The notes: generated by a model from the sequence alone, not told the origin. A stretch of DNA of 64,000 nucleotides from Tribonema minus (GCA_017506865.1 JAFCMP010000058.1:62001-126000); one strand, 5' to 3'; counted from the first letter of the stretch, positions 46,201 through 57,260 are shown. Translations and numbers: made by a program.

Positions 46201-49200
46201 GTGAGTCAGCCCACAAACCGCACATATAAGAACAACCGTATATGAGGGCTTGATGAGCATTTGATGGAAAGCAGCACGCGGTCGTGGACCCCGGGCGGTG
46301 TTCCAACGTCTGCAGTGATGGAGCAGTATGCGGATTGTACAACATGCCTTAGCCTTACATATCTCAGAAGTAAACATCATATAATAAATATTACAACACG
46401 ATGAGTCTCACATTCAGGCGGCTGAATCATCTCAACACGCAGGCGACGGAAGCCAGTACGCGGAGCTCGACCCAGGCTTCGACGTCGACGGCGACTACGT
46501 GCCCTAGAGGCTACTCACGTACTTAAATAAATGTCAAAATGCTGAATTTCCTACGGCTGAATTGTCTTCCAAATCATCAAAACGCGCAGGCGACGGAAGC
46601 CAGTACGCGGAGCTCGACCCCGGCTTCGACGTCGACGGCTGCTACGTGCCCTAGAATCTACTTGCGTACCTCATGAATACATGTCAAGAAATGCGATCTA
46701 TACCTGTTTGTCAAAATTACCACACTGACGTCAGTGTCTACTCACGTACTTTCTTGAATATATGTCTACTCACGTACTTTCATGAATATATGTTAAGGAG
46801 ACCGCTCTGATGCGGACCTTCCAACGGCTGACTGATCTTTCATGCTATCAAAATGTGCAGGTGACGGAAGCCAGTACGCGGAGCTCGACCCCGGCTTTGA
46901 CGTCGACGGCTGCTACGTGCCCGGCGCCGGCGACGACCAGGGCGTCTTCCGCGCGCAGCGCGAGGACTTTGGCAACGGCAAGGTCCACCGCATCCCCGCA
47001 GCATTGCTCAACGCGCCGGCCGCCATCGCGCTCGAGGCGACGTCGCCCGTCGCCATCGGCCTGCGCCAGCCGTTCCGCATGTTCTACCACGCGCCGGGGG
47101 ACACGCTGTGGATAGGCGACACGGGGTTTGGCGACGGGGGGACGACGGAGCGCATCTACGGTTTAAATGATGCATCCGCGCCCGTGCTGAGCACTGCGGT
47201 GCCGAACTACGGCTGGCCGTGCATCGAGGGGGTCTTTGCGAACACGGCGGACGCGCTGGCGGGCAAGTACACGCTGTGGGACACGCCGAGCGAGCAGGAG
47301 CGCCTGCGGTACCTGGAGGACCGCGGGCTCACGCGCTGCGACGGCATCAAGCTCGCCGCCCAGGTAACTTCAACTTGAAGGTCTGATATGGCTGTCACAG
47401 CCTCGTTTGGGTAACTGCATTTGAAGTTTGGGCAGGCCAGGTAGGCCGCCACGTGCTGCAACGCATCAAGCTCAGGTAAATTCAGCGTGAAGTCTATTCA
47501 CTGTAACACTTGAAGTTGAGTGACTGAGAAACAACCGAGCAGGAGCGCCTGCAGTGCTTGGAGGACAGGGCGCTAACCTGCTGCGATCACATCAAGCTCG
47601 CCACACTGGCACCTTCAACTTTGAAGTGTCTGATAGCTTTTTTCTTCACTCTGGAATCTGGCACCTGGATTGCAGGGGGCTGATGCGCCGCTACAGCATC
47701 AAGATCGCCGCCCAGGTAACTTCTGTTTTGATGGGTGTTCACTTAACATTAAAGTGGGGCAACTGAGAAACCACTGAGCAGGAGCGCGTGCGGTACTAGG
47801 AGGACAGGAGGCTCATGCGTGCAGCGGTATCAAACCTTGCCGCCCAAGTGCAACTTTGAAGTTGAAGTGTGCTACTACAATTCTGGTTTATGTAAGAGAG
47901 TGTGACCTCCTGCAATTGTTAAGTTAAATCACTGGGAGCTGTGAAGCACACAGTGTGAGGCACGCTGCATATGGAGTTATCACAGTTCTGGCACCACTAC
48001 GCACTGGTTAGTTGTGCAGGATGCCACAAACGCACACATGTCACAAAGAAGTGAACCTGGCCGTCCTGAGCGACATGCCAGCGCAATTGCGACACACATC
48101 ATGCTTTCCGCGCGCACGACGCAAGAGGAGGAGAGGCGCACTAGCACACACTTCACCACTCGCACTACACTGCAACACACAATGCAACAGGCCATGCGGC
48201 GTAATGACCAAGAAGGCTACACACCGCTCAACCCCCCCCCCCCCCCCCCACGGACAAAGAAAGCTACACACCGCTTACCGCACTCCACCCCACCCCTCCT
48301 CTCCCCGTACACACGGCGCGACTCTCTGCGACAGGCGCTGGCGGACGGCACCGCGCCCCCGGACGACGCCGACCTCATGTGGCGCCCGCCCACGTACGAG
48401 TACCGCGTCGGCGCGCTCGACCCCAACCACCCCGACGACTGCGGCGGCGGCCTCGCCGCCATCACCTCCGTCTTCATCTCCGCCACAAACGGCGCCAATA
48501 ACAGCAGCAGCAGCGGCCTGCCCGCGGACTACACCGGCAAGCTCATCTTCGCGGACCACGTGAAGCAGTGCACGTGGTTTTTCGACGCGGATCCCGCCAC
48601 CGGCGCGCCCGACACGAGCGTCCCGCCGCACGTCATCACGGCCAACCTCGGCCTCGTAGACATCGTCGCGGGCCCCGGCGGCACCGGCGCGTACGGCATC
48701 GACTTCGCCAACGCGCGCCTCGTGCGCATGGCGTCGCTGACGGCGGCGGCGGCGCCGCGCGACGCCATCGCGGCGCCCATCGGCGGCGGCGCTGGCGGTG
48801 GCGGTGCCAAGAAGCCCCCGGTGGCGGCGGCCAAGACGGTAAAGCCGACCAAGACGCCCAAGCCCGTGGTGACGCCGGCGCCGACGAGTGAGTGCGGCGC
48901 GTCACCTCTTGAACTTGCACTGTTGTTGCGCTGAAGGGGAGGGGTGCAGCATGCGCAGTCGAACAGTTTGTCGCGGCGCCGATTGCAGCAAGGTCCGCGG
49001 CGCAAGCGGTGCCAAACTTTCATGCACTGGCCTTGAGCGACCTGCGCATTGTTGCGTACAAGGCTAACATTGTAGCAAGGCTGCGAGCACAGTGTAAGCG
49101 AGCTGCAGCGCTGCGGTACGCGTTGGCGGAGCCGGGCCACGCTTGCGAAGGGCCATCGTAGCCTTAACCCTAGCCTCAAGTCATCACTACGCACCATGCA

Positions 49201-52200
49201 AGTGAGAAGGACTGCACGCGGCCACAATTGCTCGTGACATTGAGTCCATCGGAGCGCGCAACGCGAGCACTGCTGTTAACACATCACATATATAACCTTT
49301 GTGCCGTGCCCCCTGAAAATGCAGTGGCGCTGACCCCGCGCCCACGCGTGGAGACCCCCCCCCCACGTGCGCATGTGGCCACACTCACAGTGACGATGGC
49401 TCGCACTGTGGCCGCGTACAGCACTCCTCGCGACCCTCTGTTGGTGAGAGTGTTTGTGAGAGCGTGCGAGGCGCGCACTGTTGTTTAGACTAAATATCCA
49501 TGTGCTGTGCCGCCACGCAACGCAGTGGCGCCGACCCCCGCGCCCACGGCCGCGGAGACCGCGCCTCCCACGCGCGCGATCAAGGACCCCCTGCAGCACC
49601 TCGACGAGATCCCCGCGGCCAAGACGTGCCGCAACCCGCGCAACTTCCCGGAGCTGCAGTGGACTCGCAACGACGACGGCAGCTACGAGGGCACGCTCAC
49701 GCTGGACGTGGTGATGCTCGAGACGGAGCGCGGCGCCGTGCGCACGCGCGCGTGGAACGGCATGATCCCCGGCCCGCTGATGCGCATGCAGGTACGCGTC
49801 GTGGACACTGGCGTAGTCTAGGTATAGGTGGTGTCCTTGCGGCGCAGTGATACCCGGCGCACGCACGCACGCGAGGAACTGCGCTGCGCAATTCCCCGCA
49901 CGCTGGTCTGCATGCGGGCATGTGTCGTAAACAGACCCGGGAGTGTAGGCAGGTATCATCTGTGCGTGCCATGCCTGTGCTTAAGCGTGCCGGCCTCGGA
50001 GCGTGCGGCGGCGATGAACGCGTGCATGCACTCGAACGGAACCATCTCCGGCGCATAGCCGCGCAAGTTAGGCTCAGGGCCACTCGCGGAAGAGCTTAGA
50101 GTTGGGGTTAGGGGTATGGGATATTTGGTTGGGGGGTTTTCTTGATGCCAAGCGCTGCCCACAGCTCGCTGCCACTTCATGTGACGCGTTGCTGACTGGC
50201 GCCATGCTGTTGCCACAACCCTGACTCTAACATCATCTCATACACCGCTAGGGCCCAGGCACCTGACCACTGACGGTCCTCAAACCCAAACCCTAACCCT
50301 AACCCTACATGCTAGACTGCGCCTTTGCCGTGCAGCTCGAAGCACCCCCAACAGCTATTAATACAACAATAACATATTGATGGGTACGCATGCTCTCGCT
50401 CCGCGCGCGTGCGGCCGTGCGGCACCTACCACCTGACGGTGAAGAACGCGCTCAAGGGCTGGCCCGCGCCGCCGCCGCGCGCATGGCCGCCGCGACGCAG
50501 CTCACCTCCGTGCATGATCTGCAAGTACACTGCTACAACTGCCCTATAATGAAATTGATGGGCACGCATGCTGTCGCTCCGCACGCACGCAGCCATGCGG
50601 CACCTACCACCTGACAGTGAAGAATGCGCTCAAGGGCTGGCCGGCGCCGCCGCCGCGCATCGCCGCCGCGGCGCAGCTCAACTCTGTGCACGACCCTCTG
50701 GTGACCAACGTACATGTGCATGGGCTGCACGTGAGCGGCGAGGCACCCGGTGACGACGTGTTTGGCGTCATCGAGCCGGGCGACGCCGCCATGTACACAT
50801 ACACGATACCGTGCGACCACGCCAGCGGCACCAACTGGTGAGCGCTTTCATTTGGCATTGAAGTTCTGCGTTGACTCGCTGATGCTGCACCTGTTGTCGC
50901 GGGATAGAGACAGGCGACGCCACCATGTACACATGCACGATACCGTGCGACCACGCCAGCGGCACCAACTGGTGAGCGCTGCCATTCGTTGAACTTCAGT
51001 TGGTGAGCGCTGCCAATCGTTGAACTTCGGCATAGTGTCTGAGGGCACTAGTCTTGGAGGTTTGTTGTGTGTGCTGGCGCTGTGAAACGGGGCATGTAAT
51101 GTACACGTACATGATACCATGCGACCACGCCAGTGGCACCAACCGGTGAGCTCTGTCATTTGGCGTTGAAGTGATGCACTGAGAGCACGCAGTCCTAGAG
51201 GTGTCAGATATGTGCAGGCACTGTCAAGCAGGGCGACTTACCTTTTGTGCGATTCCGTATGGCCCATGCTAGCGGCACCAACGCTGCCGCTCATATGTTG
51301 AGGTTTGTCAATAATGAAGTCCTGTACCTGGAAGAACATTGGTCCAGCCTGCTTCATGCGTGTGAACACGGTCAGCGAGCCGAGAGCGTCGCGCGCACGT
51401 ACATGCCATAACATCAACTCTCGCCACCACGGGAGTTCAAAGTCAACGACATGAAGCTGCTGCCCAACCGGCATTCCTTCTTCAAAGTGAGCCGTCGCTG
51501 CATTCAACCTCCACCACACATGGTCGCAAAACGCATAGCTAAACTCTGCATGTTTACCCCCCCCCCACCCCCCCAGGTACCACCCGCACCACCACGGCAG
51601 CGTCGCGCTGCAGACGGGCGGCGGCGCCGCGGGCATGCTCGTCATCGAGCCCAGCGCGCGCGAGGCGCTCGGCACGCCCGCCGAGATCGCCGCGCTCCCC
51701 GAGCAGTTCGTGGTCATCCAGGAGATCGACGTCGCGGGGCTCACGCGCATCGCCGCCGCCTCCGGCGACAGCGTCTTCAAGTCTAGCATCACCGCCGCCG
51801 CCGCCCCTGCTGCCGCGAAGCCCGCCGCTGCCGCTGCTGCCGCCGTGATCGCCGCCGCTGCCGCCGCCGACGTGCCGCCGCTGCTCATGGTGAACGGCTG
51901 CGCGGACGCGCCCGCGCAGATGCGCGTGGAGGCGGGGCAGTGGACGAAGCTGCACATTCTCAACGTGGGCGTCGCGTACAACGCCGTGGCGACGCTCGTC
52001 GCCGCGGCGGACGGCGTCGCGGCGTGCGACGTCGTGCTGCTGGGGAAGGACGGCGCGCCGGTGGCGGACGCGCCGCGCGCGCTGCCGGACCGCAAGCTGT
52101 TCCTGTCCGTGTCGTCGCGCGTGACAATCGCAGTCAGGTGCGCTTTTGTTCATCGGCTGCTGAGCAGTGGGTTGTGGTGTAGGGGTAGGGTCAGCGTCAG

Positions 52201-55200
52201 GGTTAAGGGCACGGTGAGGTAGAGGGCATGCAGACCACGCGCTCTGACCGCAAGCTGTTCCTGTCCGCGTCGTCACGCGTGACGATCGCCGTCAGGTGCG
52301 CCGCTCTTGTTCATGGGTTGCTGAGCACTGCATCATGGTGTAATAACAATAACCTTGGTTCGATTTCAAGTTTGGGGTAAGATCAAGGGCAGGGTGGGGT
52401 AGAGGGCATGCAGGCCACGCGCGCTGCCGCACCGCAACCCGGTTCGTATCATGCCATTGTGCAGGCAGGGGTGCCTTGTGCAGGCAGGGGTGCTATTTGG
52501 AGACAGCGCATCGGCTGGATGCAAGGGTGTGGTCTTCCACTTACAGCCGACACTGCTCCCCAATTTGTGAAGGTGCACAAAAGCAACCGCATGTCACCGC
52601 TGTGGTGTGCACTGACGGCTGGTCCTCCTGTATGTGCTGCAAGCATCCTAACCCTGCCCTAGCACATGTGACGCGCACTCACTCACGCGCAAACGAGGGC
52701 GTGTCCTGCTCAGCACGCTGCAGGCACGCCACCTTCTCCCACATTGGCCCTTGCTGCCTGCCAGCCTCGGAGAATGTCTGCCTGCACCACACGCAGTGCA
52801 GCGCATGGACATGCTTGCGCGTTTCAGCTCCCTGCGTGAGCAGCACCAATGCGCCGCTCCCTACCGACCAACCACCAACGCCGTCTATGACGCGCGATTT
52901 CTGCGCAACCCCCCCCGTCTCATCGCCCCCCCCCCTGTTCGCGCACAGGTGCCCGACGCAGTGTGAGCACCGCATCCTCACATACAAGCACTGCCTACTC
53001 CAGCGCTAACAGCAGCTCTGACCCTAACGCACGGTTCCCGGCACCCCTCCCGTCTCATTCCCCCCCCCCCCTTTGCGCGCAGGTGCCCGACGCAGTGGGA
53101 GCACCACATCCTCACGTACGAGCGCATCGGCGCGCCGCCGTCCGCCGCGGCGCCGCGCGTGGCGCACCCGCTCACCATCGTCGTCGCGCCCAGCGCGCGC
53201 GACGCCGCCCCCGACCTCCCCCTCTGGTCCCCCTGCCGCCCCGCCTACCTCACCGACCTGTACACACTGCCGCCGACAAGTCTCGCCAAGCTGTACCCGC
53301 TCGACGTGCGCGAGTCGCTGAATGGCGCCGTGTTTGTCGGCCCAGATGAGTATTTTACGGAGCTGCCGATCGGCGTCGCGCAGCCGTGGAGCGTCTCCGG
53401 CGACGACATTCATCCGCTGCACGTGCACGTCAACAAGATGCAATGGGGGGCGGACACGGCGGGCAACCAGTGGGACCAGGTGAGTGCTGCTGCTGCTGCT
53501 GCGTGCGCGCGCTGCTGCTGCTGCAGCGTGCGCTGTGCACGCGTGCTGCTGCTGCGCTTGAGCGCTGCTGCTACTGTTCTCTGCTGTCGCGCACAAGTGC
53601 TGCTGCGGGCGCTGCACGCGTGCAACTATGGCAATTTCTTCAGTGACCATAAGCGCGTATTACCATGGTAGGATATAGCGCGGCTTGGGCGGCAGCGGGG
53701 GGAGGGGGGGGGGGGGGGGGTGATGAACGTTGCTGCACCTGCTACAGCTGCAAAATAACACCCTAATGCAGGAGCACAGTGCATGAAGCGGGGAGTGCTG
53801 TAGAAATACGTGTCTGAGCTCTCAGCACGCCCGAGCTCTGCGCGACGCACTGTGCAAGTGCGGCATGCAAGTGCTGCGATGACAACTATGATGCACCGCG
53901 ATGACCAGCTTGCATGGCCCATGCAGTCGCGCAGCCCGAATGATGTCCGGCATGCCCGGTGCGGCTTCTCTGCAGTCATTGCAATCTCACAACTGTAGTG
54001 CACGCGTCTGCGGCGCATGTACAATGCATGGCTTTCATCTGAACCTAGGTTGACTGCTCGCTGCAGCAGGTGCCCGGCTGGAACGCCCCCGGAGACTGGG
54101 TCGACACACTCAGCGCCCCGGGCATCTCTGTGGTCTACATCAAGCCAGAACGCTTTCTCGGGCCAATGGTGAGCTGCTGAGCCCTCACTTGGGCGCCGCC
54201 GCCGCGCCTTAGGCTTAGGGGTAGGGGTAGAGTTAGGGTTAGGGCAAGCTAGTTCAACCCTGTCTCAATGGCACGCCCTCTAGTATTGTGCACTATGTTG
54301 ATGAGATTTTTATCTTGAGCGTAGTCTGCGGCGCAGTTTGGACTGCGCTGCCTGCATAGCGTCCTTGAGAGAGTCCCTGCATTGATTTGAGCTCACATCT
54401 TAGCCCCCTGTGCTGTGTGGCATGCCCAGCGCACGCTTTGTCGTGCAACAATATTTGTTTGGCATGTTTTGGATCAAAGTGCTGTGTGCGTAGTGCAGAG
54501 AACACTGCGTGAAGACGTTATCTTGAGCTTACAATTTAGCCCTTGCCAGCACCTTCAGGTTGAGGCTTTGATAGGGGTAGACGATCCTTGTAGGTTGAGG
54601 GAAACCGTAATCCTTACTCGACCCTCCATGCGCGCAAGTGACATTACAAAGTGGACGGTAGTTGGAAGGTATCAGTAGTCTGCAATGTGTATACGAGTCA
54701 CTGCGTGTCGCCGCTGATGTTGCTGAGTGGCAGGCATCCAGCTCCTTTCTGCCTGCAAGGGCGAATGTTGCTTGCAAGTTTACTGCGCAACGAGTTTCAG
54801 AACTGCAGTTGTGAGCAGCTGCGCAGGCGATGCCGTCGTCGCGCGGGCCCACTGTACCTGAGCCTGCGAGCCTCACAACCGCAGCGCCCCAGCACCGCTA
54901 GTGCACAACTGTGACCGCTGATCTTGTATGTTGAGCCGTGCCACACCGTCGAGCAACCAAGCATGGATGGGTGTACAGTCAGACGTACCCACATGCCCCT
55001 TCGTCATGGCGGAGCATTGCCGTCGAGCGGCGCGGCACGGTGTGCGCTGCCACACTGCGCAACACTGCGGCGCGGGTCGTACATACTTGTGCAACCCCAC
55101 ACCGTACTGTCCGTGTTGAGCCGTGCCGCAGGTGATGCACTGCCACATCCCGGAGCCCTCGGACACCGGCCTGCACTCGCACGCACTTGCATGCCCCTTC

Positions 55201-56957
55201 ATAATCATCAAACTGCTGCTGTCGAGTGGCGCGCCAGGCTGTACAGTGCCACATTGTAAAGCAGTCAGTCATAGTTAGAGCAGTACGCCGGAATCAGCCG
55301 CGCGCACTTCCGTGACCATCGTTCTGTCCGTACTGAGCGCTGCCGCAGGTGATGCACTGCCACATCGCGGAGCACTCGGACATGGGCCTGCTCGCCGTCG
55401 CCAAGATCACCGGCATCGGCAGCGGCGCGCTGGACCCCCCGGGCGTAACCGACTTTGGCACGTGCCCCGCGGATCTGCGCGACAGCACGCCCTATGGTCT
55501 GGACGCAGTGCAAATACCGGGCACTATCCAGGTACGGCGATAGACAGTGTTGGGGTGCGCAGTTGAAGTGTGCTGTGGTTGTGTCCGTTCAGGTAAGGAT
55601 CCACAATTCTGAGACAGCGCATTCCGACTTTGGCACATGCCCCGCGGATCTGCGAGACAGCATGCCCTACGGTCTGGATGCAGTGCACATATCGGGCACT
55701 ATACAGGTACGGCGACCGACAGTGTTGATGTTTGCAGTTGAAGTGTGCTGTGGCTGTGTCCGGGTTTGAGATCCACATTTTTGTGGCGGCGTGTCTCGCC
55801 CTCGCGCTGCCAGCTGGCGGAAAAGGTTCCTCAGTCGCAGAGACGGCGGCCTTTGCCCCAACTTTAATATCGACCGTGTTCAGGTTTAGAAGCTGAGCAC
55901 TGGGGCAGTCAGCCCACCCGCCGCTTTGTCCCTCCATATATGTTCATTGTACCGGGCATTGATGCCTTCAGCAGCATGCACTGATCAACGCACCCGTCCA
56001 TACTTCTACACGCTATTACACCGTGCACAGCCGCCTTCATCAACACGCACTGACTGATACACCCCCTCTCTCGCCCCCCCCCCCCCCCCCGGTGCGTGCG
56101 CGCAGGTGCAGGAGTCTTTGTCCCTCCACACACATCCCATCGCACGGTGCATAGATGCCTTCATCAATACGCACCAACTGACACACCTCAATATACGTTG
56201 AATACACCGGGAATAGGTGCCTTCATCAACACGCACCTAACCCTAACCCTAACCCTAAACGGTACACCCCCCCCCCCCCCCCGGTCCATGCGCGCAGGCG
56301 GAGGAATTCGACCGCGGCGGCGAGGGCATCGCGTACCACAACGTCAACGACGACCGCCTGCAGGGCAACGCGCTGCGCGCCGTGACGGGCGTCGAGGTGC
56401 GCGCCTCCGGCACGACCGCGTGGGTCGAGGGCGTCAAGGCGACCGAGTGGCTGCGCTACAGCGTGAGCGTCGCGGCGGCGGGCGCGTACACGGTGACGCT
56501 CTCCGCGGGCGCGCTGACGCCGCTGAAGCGCGGCCTCAGCTGGTCGCTGTGGCTCGACGTGCCGGCGGGGCAGGGCTGCCCGCCGCGCGCGCAGGCGGAC
56601 GGGCGCCTGATCGCCGCCGTCGGCGCCGACGACTTCGTCGGCTCCGGCGCGCTCACGACGTTCGCTCCGTACACGCCGCGCGCCGCGTTCGTGCTGCCGC
56701 TCGGCGCGCACGCGCTCACGCTGTGCTTCGACGAGTCGTACGACGGGCGCCTCGCGCTCGACGCGCTGACGCTCGCGCGCTGCGGCAACGCGCCGGTGGA
56801 CTGCGACCTGGGCGCTCCCGCCGCCGCCGCCGTCGCCAGCGCGGACGTGGCGGCGGCGGCGGCGGCGTCAGAGGAGTCTGCGGCGCCGCGCTTGGGCGGC
56901 GGCGGCGCTGTGGCGGCGGCGCTGGCAACGGCGCTGGCGCTGCTGCTGCTGCGGTAG
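43297..56957 (+). CDS. Fusion of glucose/sorbosone dehydrogenase, multicopper oxidase and CBM6; secreted, GPI-like anchor
   Basis: Twelve exons: 43297-43389, 43631-44031, 45104-45306, 46861-47363, 48335-48887, 49526-49791, 50593-50837, 51577-52137, 53083-53479, 54070-54168, 55349-55531 and 56298-56957 (TAG). All phases fit, for 1387 aa. Order: signal peptide (MRPARWAAAALALGAASG); GSDH/HHIP-like propeller to about residue 540 (DHGLLSFHFHPQF, SSSHGPGTVL, LLVSVGDGSQY, GLRQPFRM, LWIGDTGFGD, VPNYGWPCIEG); Ala/Pro/Thr/Lys linker (about 545-600); multicopper oxidase (about 610-1150) with HVHGLH at 714-719, WYHPHHHG near 755, HPLHVH in exon 9 and HCHIAEHSDM at 1110-1119. These supply type 1, 2 and 3 copper ligands, with Met as the likely axial ligand. 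IPGTIQAEEFDRGGEGIAYH opens a CBM6-like module (about 1163-1300). The end is Ala-rich, then GGGGAVAAALATALALLLLR, a GPI-type signal. Role by inference: oxidation of surface or wall sugars with electrons passed to O2 at the copper site. The nearest idea I know is fungal AA12 sugar dehydrogenases fused to cytochrome and CBM1. Confidence 0.93.
44593..44756 (+). repeat. Near-perfect 82-bp tandem duplication in intron 2
   Basis: Copies 44593-44674 and 44675-44756 start GCGGCACCGTTGTCAGGG and end TGTGGATCG, differing by one or two bases. There is no exon sequence in the unit. It shows that recent tandem duplication is not limited to exon edges. Confidence 0.92.
45395..46100 (+). repeat. Array of downstream echoes of fusion-gene exon 3
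   Basis: The exon 3 end (GTGACGCTCCTGCAGGTGGC through CTGCTGGTCAGCGTAG|GTGCG) recurs at about 45395-45490 and 45556-45650, around 45695-45815, at about 45880-45990 and, very short, near 46062-46105. The first copy is close (GTGCGGATCCAGCAGCTCGC shared); later ones decay progressively with distance. The retained core is GACGCTCCTGCA and GCTGAGCAT. Confidence 0.87.
46437..46655 (+). repeat. Two upstream echoes of fusion-gene exon 4
   Basis: Copies at about 46437-46507 and 46585-46655 reproduce the acceptor and first 60 nt of exon 46861 onward (GACGGAAGCCAGTACGCGGA and GCTCGACCC). Both diverge at the same point, where the exon reads TACGTGCCCGGC and the copies read TACGTGCCCTAG, followed by a shared (C)TACT..CGTAC block. 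Spacing is about 148 bp, then 276 bp to the true acceptor at 46860. Both keep CGCAGGCGACGG. Confidence 0.92.
47510..47850 (+). repeat. Three downstream echoes of fusion-gene exon 4
   Basis: Copies of the exon 4 end (GAGCAGGAGCGCCTGCGGTA through ATCAAGCTCGCCGCCCAG|GTAAC) at about 47525-47605, 47670-47716 and 47770-47850. The second keeps ATCGCCGCCCAG|GTAACTTC exactly at the junction. The others have lost the donor. Confidence 0.88.
49300..49400 (+). repeat. Upstream echo of fusion-gene exon 6
   Basis: TTTGTGCCGTGCC then AATGCAG|TGGCGCTGACC and GCGCCCACG, against GTGCTGTGCC, CAACGCAG|TGGCGCCGACC and GCGCCCACG at the true exon start (49526). The acceptor AG is intact. The copy runs into a C-tract at about 49355. 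Confidence 0.82.
50287..50307 (+). repeat. Interstitial telomere-like CCCTAA tract
   Basis: Three CCCTAA units in intron 6 of the fusion gene (AAACCCTAACCCTAACCC). Confidence 0.85.
50382..50540 (+). repeat. Upstream echo of fusion-gene exon 7, acceptor lost
   Basis: Copy of 130 nt or more of the exon 7 start, with GGCACCTACCACCTGACGGT and GAAGAACGCGCTCAAGGGC. The AG before the exon (GCACGCAG|CCATGC at 50592) reads GCGTGCGG|CCGTGC here, so the site is dead. A 2-nt gain after about 70 nt breaks the frame. Most other differences are third-position. Confidence 0.92.
50905..51290 (+). repeat. Three downstream echoes of fusion-gene exon 7
   Basis: Copies of the exon end (ATACCGTGCGACCACGCCAG, then CGGCACCAACTG|GTGAGCGC) at about 50910-50972, 51090-51146 and 51236-51285. 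A short extra GTTGGTGAGCGCTGCCAATC lies at about 50998-51020. The first two keep GTGAGC; the last is decayed. These codons end at the Trp before the copper motif WYHPHHHG. Confidence 0.92.
52230..52440 (+). repeat. Downstream echoes of fusion-gene exon 8
   Basis: The exon end GACCGCAAGCTGTTCCTGTC through GTCAG|GTGCGC is repeated at about 52241-52300 with GT kept and four base changes in 50 nt. A further fragment at about 52405-52440 keeps GGCATGCAGGCCACGCGCGC. The intron part (TTGTTCATGGGTTGCTGAGC) is also shared. Confidence 0.9.
52935..52990 (+). repeat. Upstream echo of fusion-gene exon 9
   Basis: TTCGCGCACAG|GTGCCCGACGC and ATCCTCACATAC, against TTGCGCGCAG|GTGCCCGACGC and ATCCTCACGTAC at 53083. 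The acceptor AG is kept and both are preceded by poly-C. Confidence 0.9.
54212..54245 (+). repeat. Interstitial telomere-like TTAGGG tract
   Basis: Run of TTAGGGG/TAGGGG/TTAGGG units about 45 nt into intron 10, downstream of a GTGAGC donor, as in QPRT intron 5. Confidence 0.8.
55120..55200 (+). repeat. Upstream echo of the copper-motif exon 11
   Basis: GCCGCAG|GTGATGCACTGCC then ACATCCCGGAGCCCTCGGAC matches the exon start at 55349 (ACATCGCGGAGCACTCGGAC), which encodes VMHCHIAEHSD. In the copy HIAEHSD would read HIPEPSD, losing a copper-ligand His. The unit also contains the intron end GTACTGTCCGTGTTGAGC. Confidence 0.9.
55600..55800 (+). repeat. Downstream echo of fusion-gene exon 11
   Basis: About 90 nt of the exon end (GACTTTGGCACATGCCCCGC through GGGCACTATACAG) plus GTACGGCGA and about 75 nt of intron (GCAGTTGAAGTGTGCTGTGG) are repeated 175 bp downstream. 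The copy is open in frame; of eight changes in the exonic part five are synonymous. Confidence 0.93.
56060..56297 (+). repeat. Upstream echo unit of exon 12 with telomere-like tract
   Basis: Two units of the intron end: a C-run then GGTGCGTGCGCGCAG|GTGCAGGAG at 56076-56113, and a C-run then GGTCCATGCGCGCAG|GCGGAGGAA at the used acceptor (56297). Between them lie GCCTTCATCAA.ACGCAC repeats and CCCTAA units at 56236-56259. Confidence 0.87.
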
Positions 56958-57260
56958 CGGGTGCAGCAGGGCTCCGCGGCGCCGCCCGCGGCGCCGCGCA
57001 TCGATGGCGGCGCTGCGGCGGCGGCGCTGACAGCTGCGCTGGCGCTGCTGCTGCTGCGGTAGCGGGCGCAGGACGTCTCTGTGGCGCCGTGCATGAGCGG
57101 CGGTGGCGGCGGCGCTGGGTCGGCAGCAATTGCAACGACGCTGGCTCTGCTGCTGCTGCTGCTGCGGTAGCGGCCGCAGGCGGGGCATCGTTAGTGATGG
57201 CTGGAGAGGACGTGGTTACAGTAGGAGGGAAGCACTGGCGCTGCTGCTGCTGCTGCGGTA
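56958..57260 (+). repeat. Three downstream copies of the fusion gene's C-terminus and stop
   Basis: The last coding 40 nt or so (GCGCTGCTGCTGCTGCGG then TAG) recur with the same frame ending: stops at 57060-57062, 57168-57170 and 57255-57257, after the used stop at 56955-56957. Spacings are 105, 108 and 87 bp. Each copy encodes the hydrophobic tail ending LLLR-stop, with GGCGGCGGCGCTG-like sequence before it in the first two. Confidence 0.88.

Noticed and set aside
49855-49990. Downstream echo of fusion-gene exon 6
   Set aside because: ATTCCCCGCACGCTGGTCTGCATGCGGG resembles the exon end only loosely; alignment by eye was not convincing.
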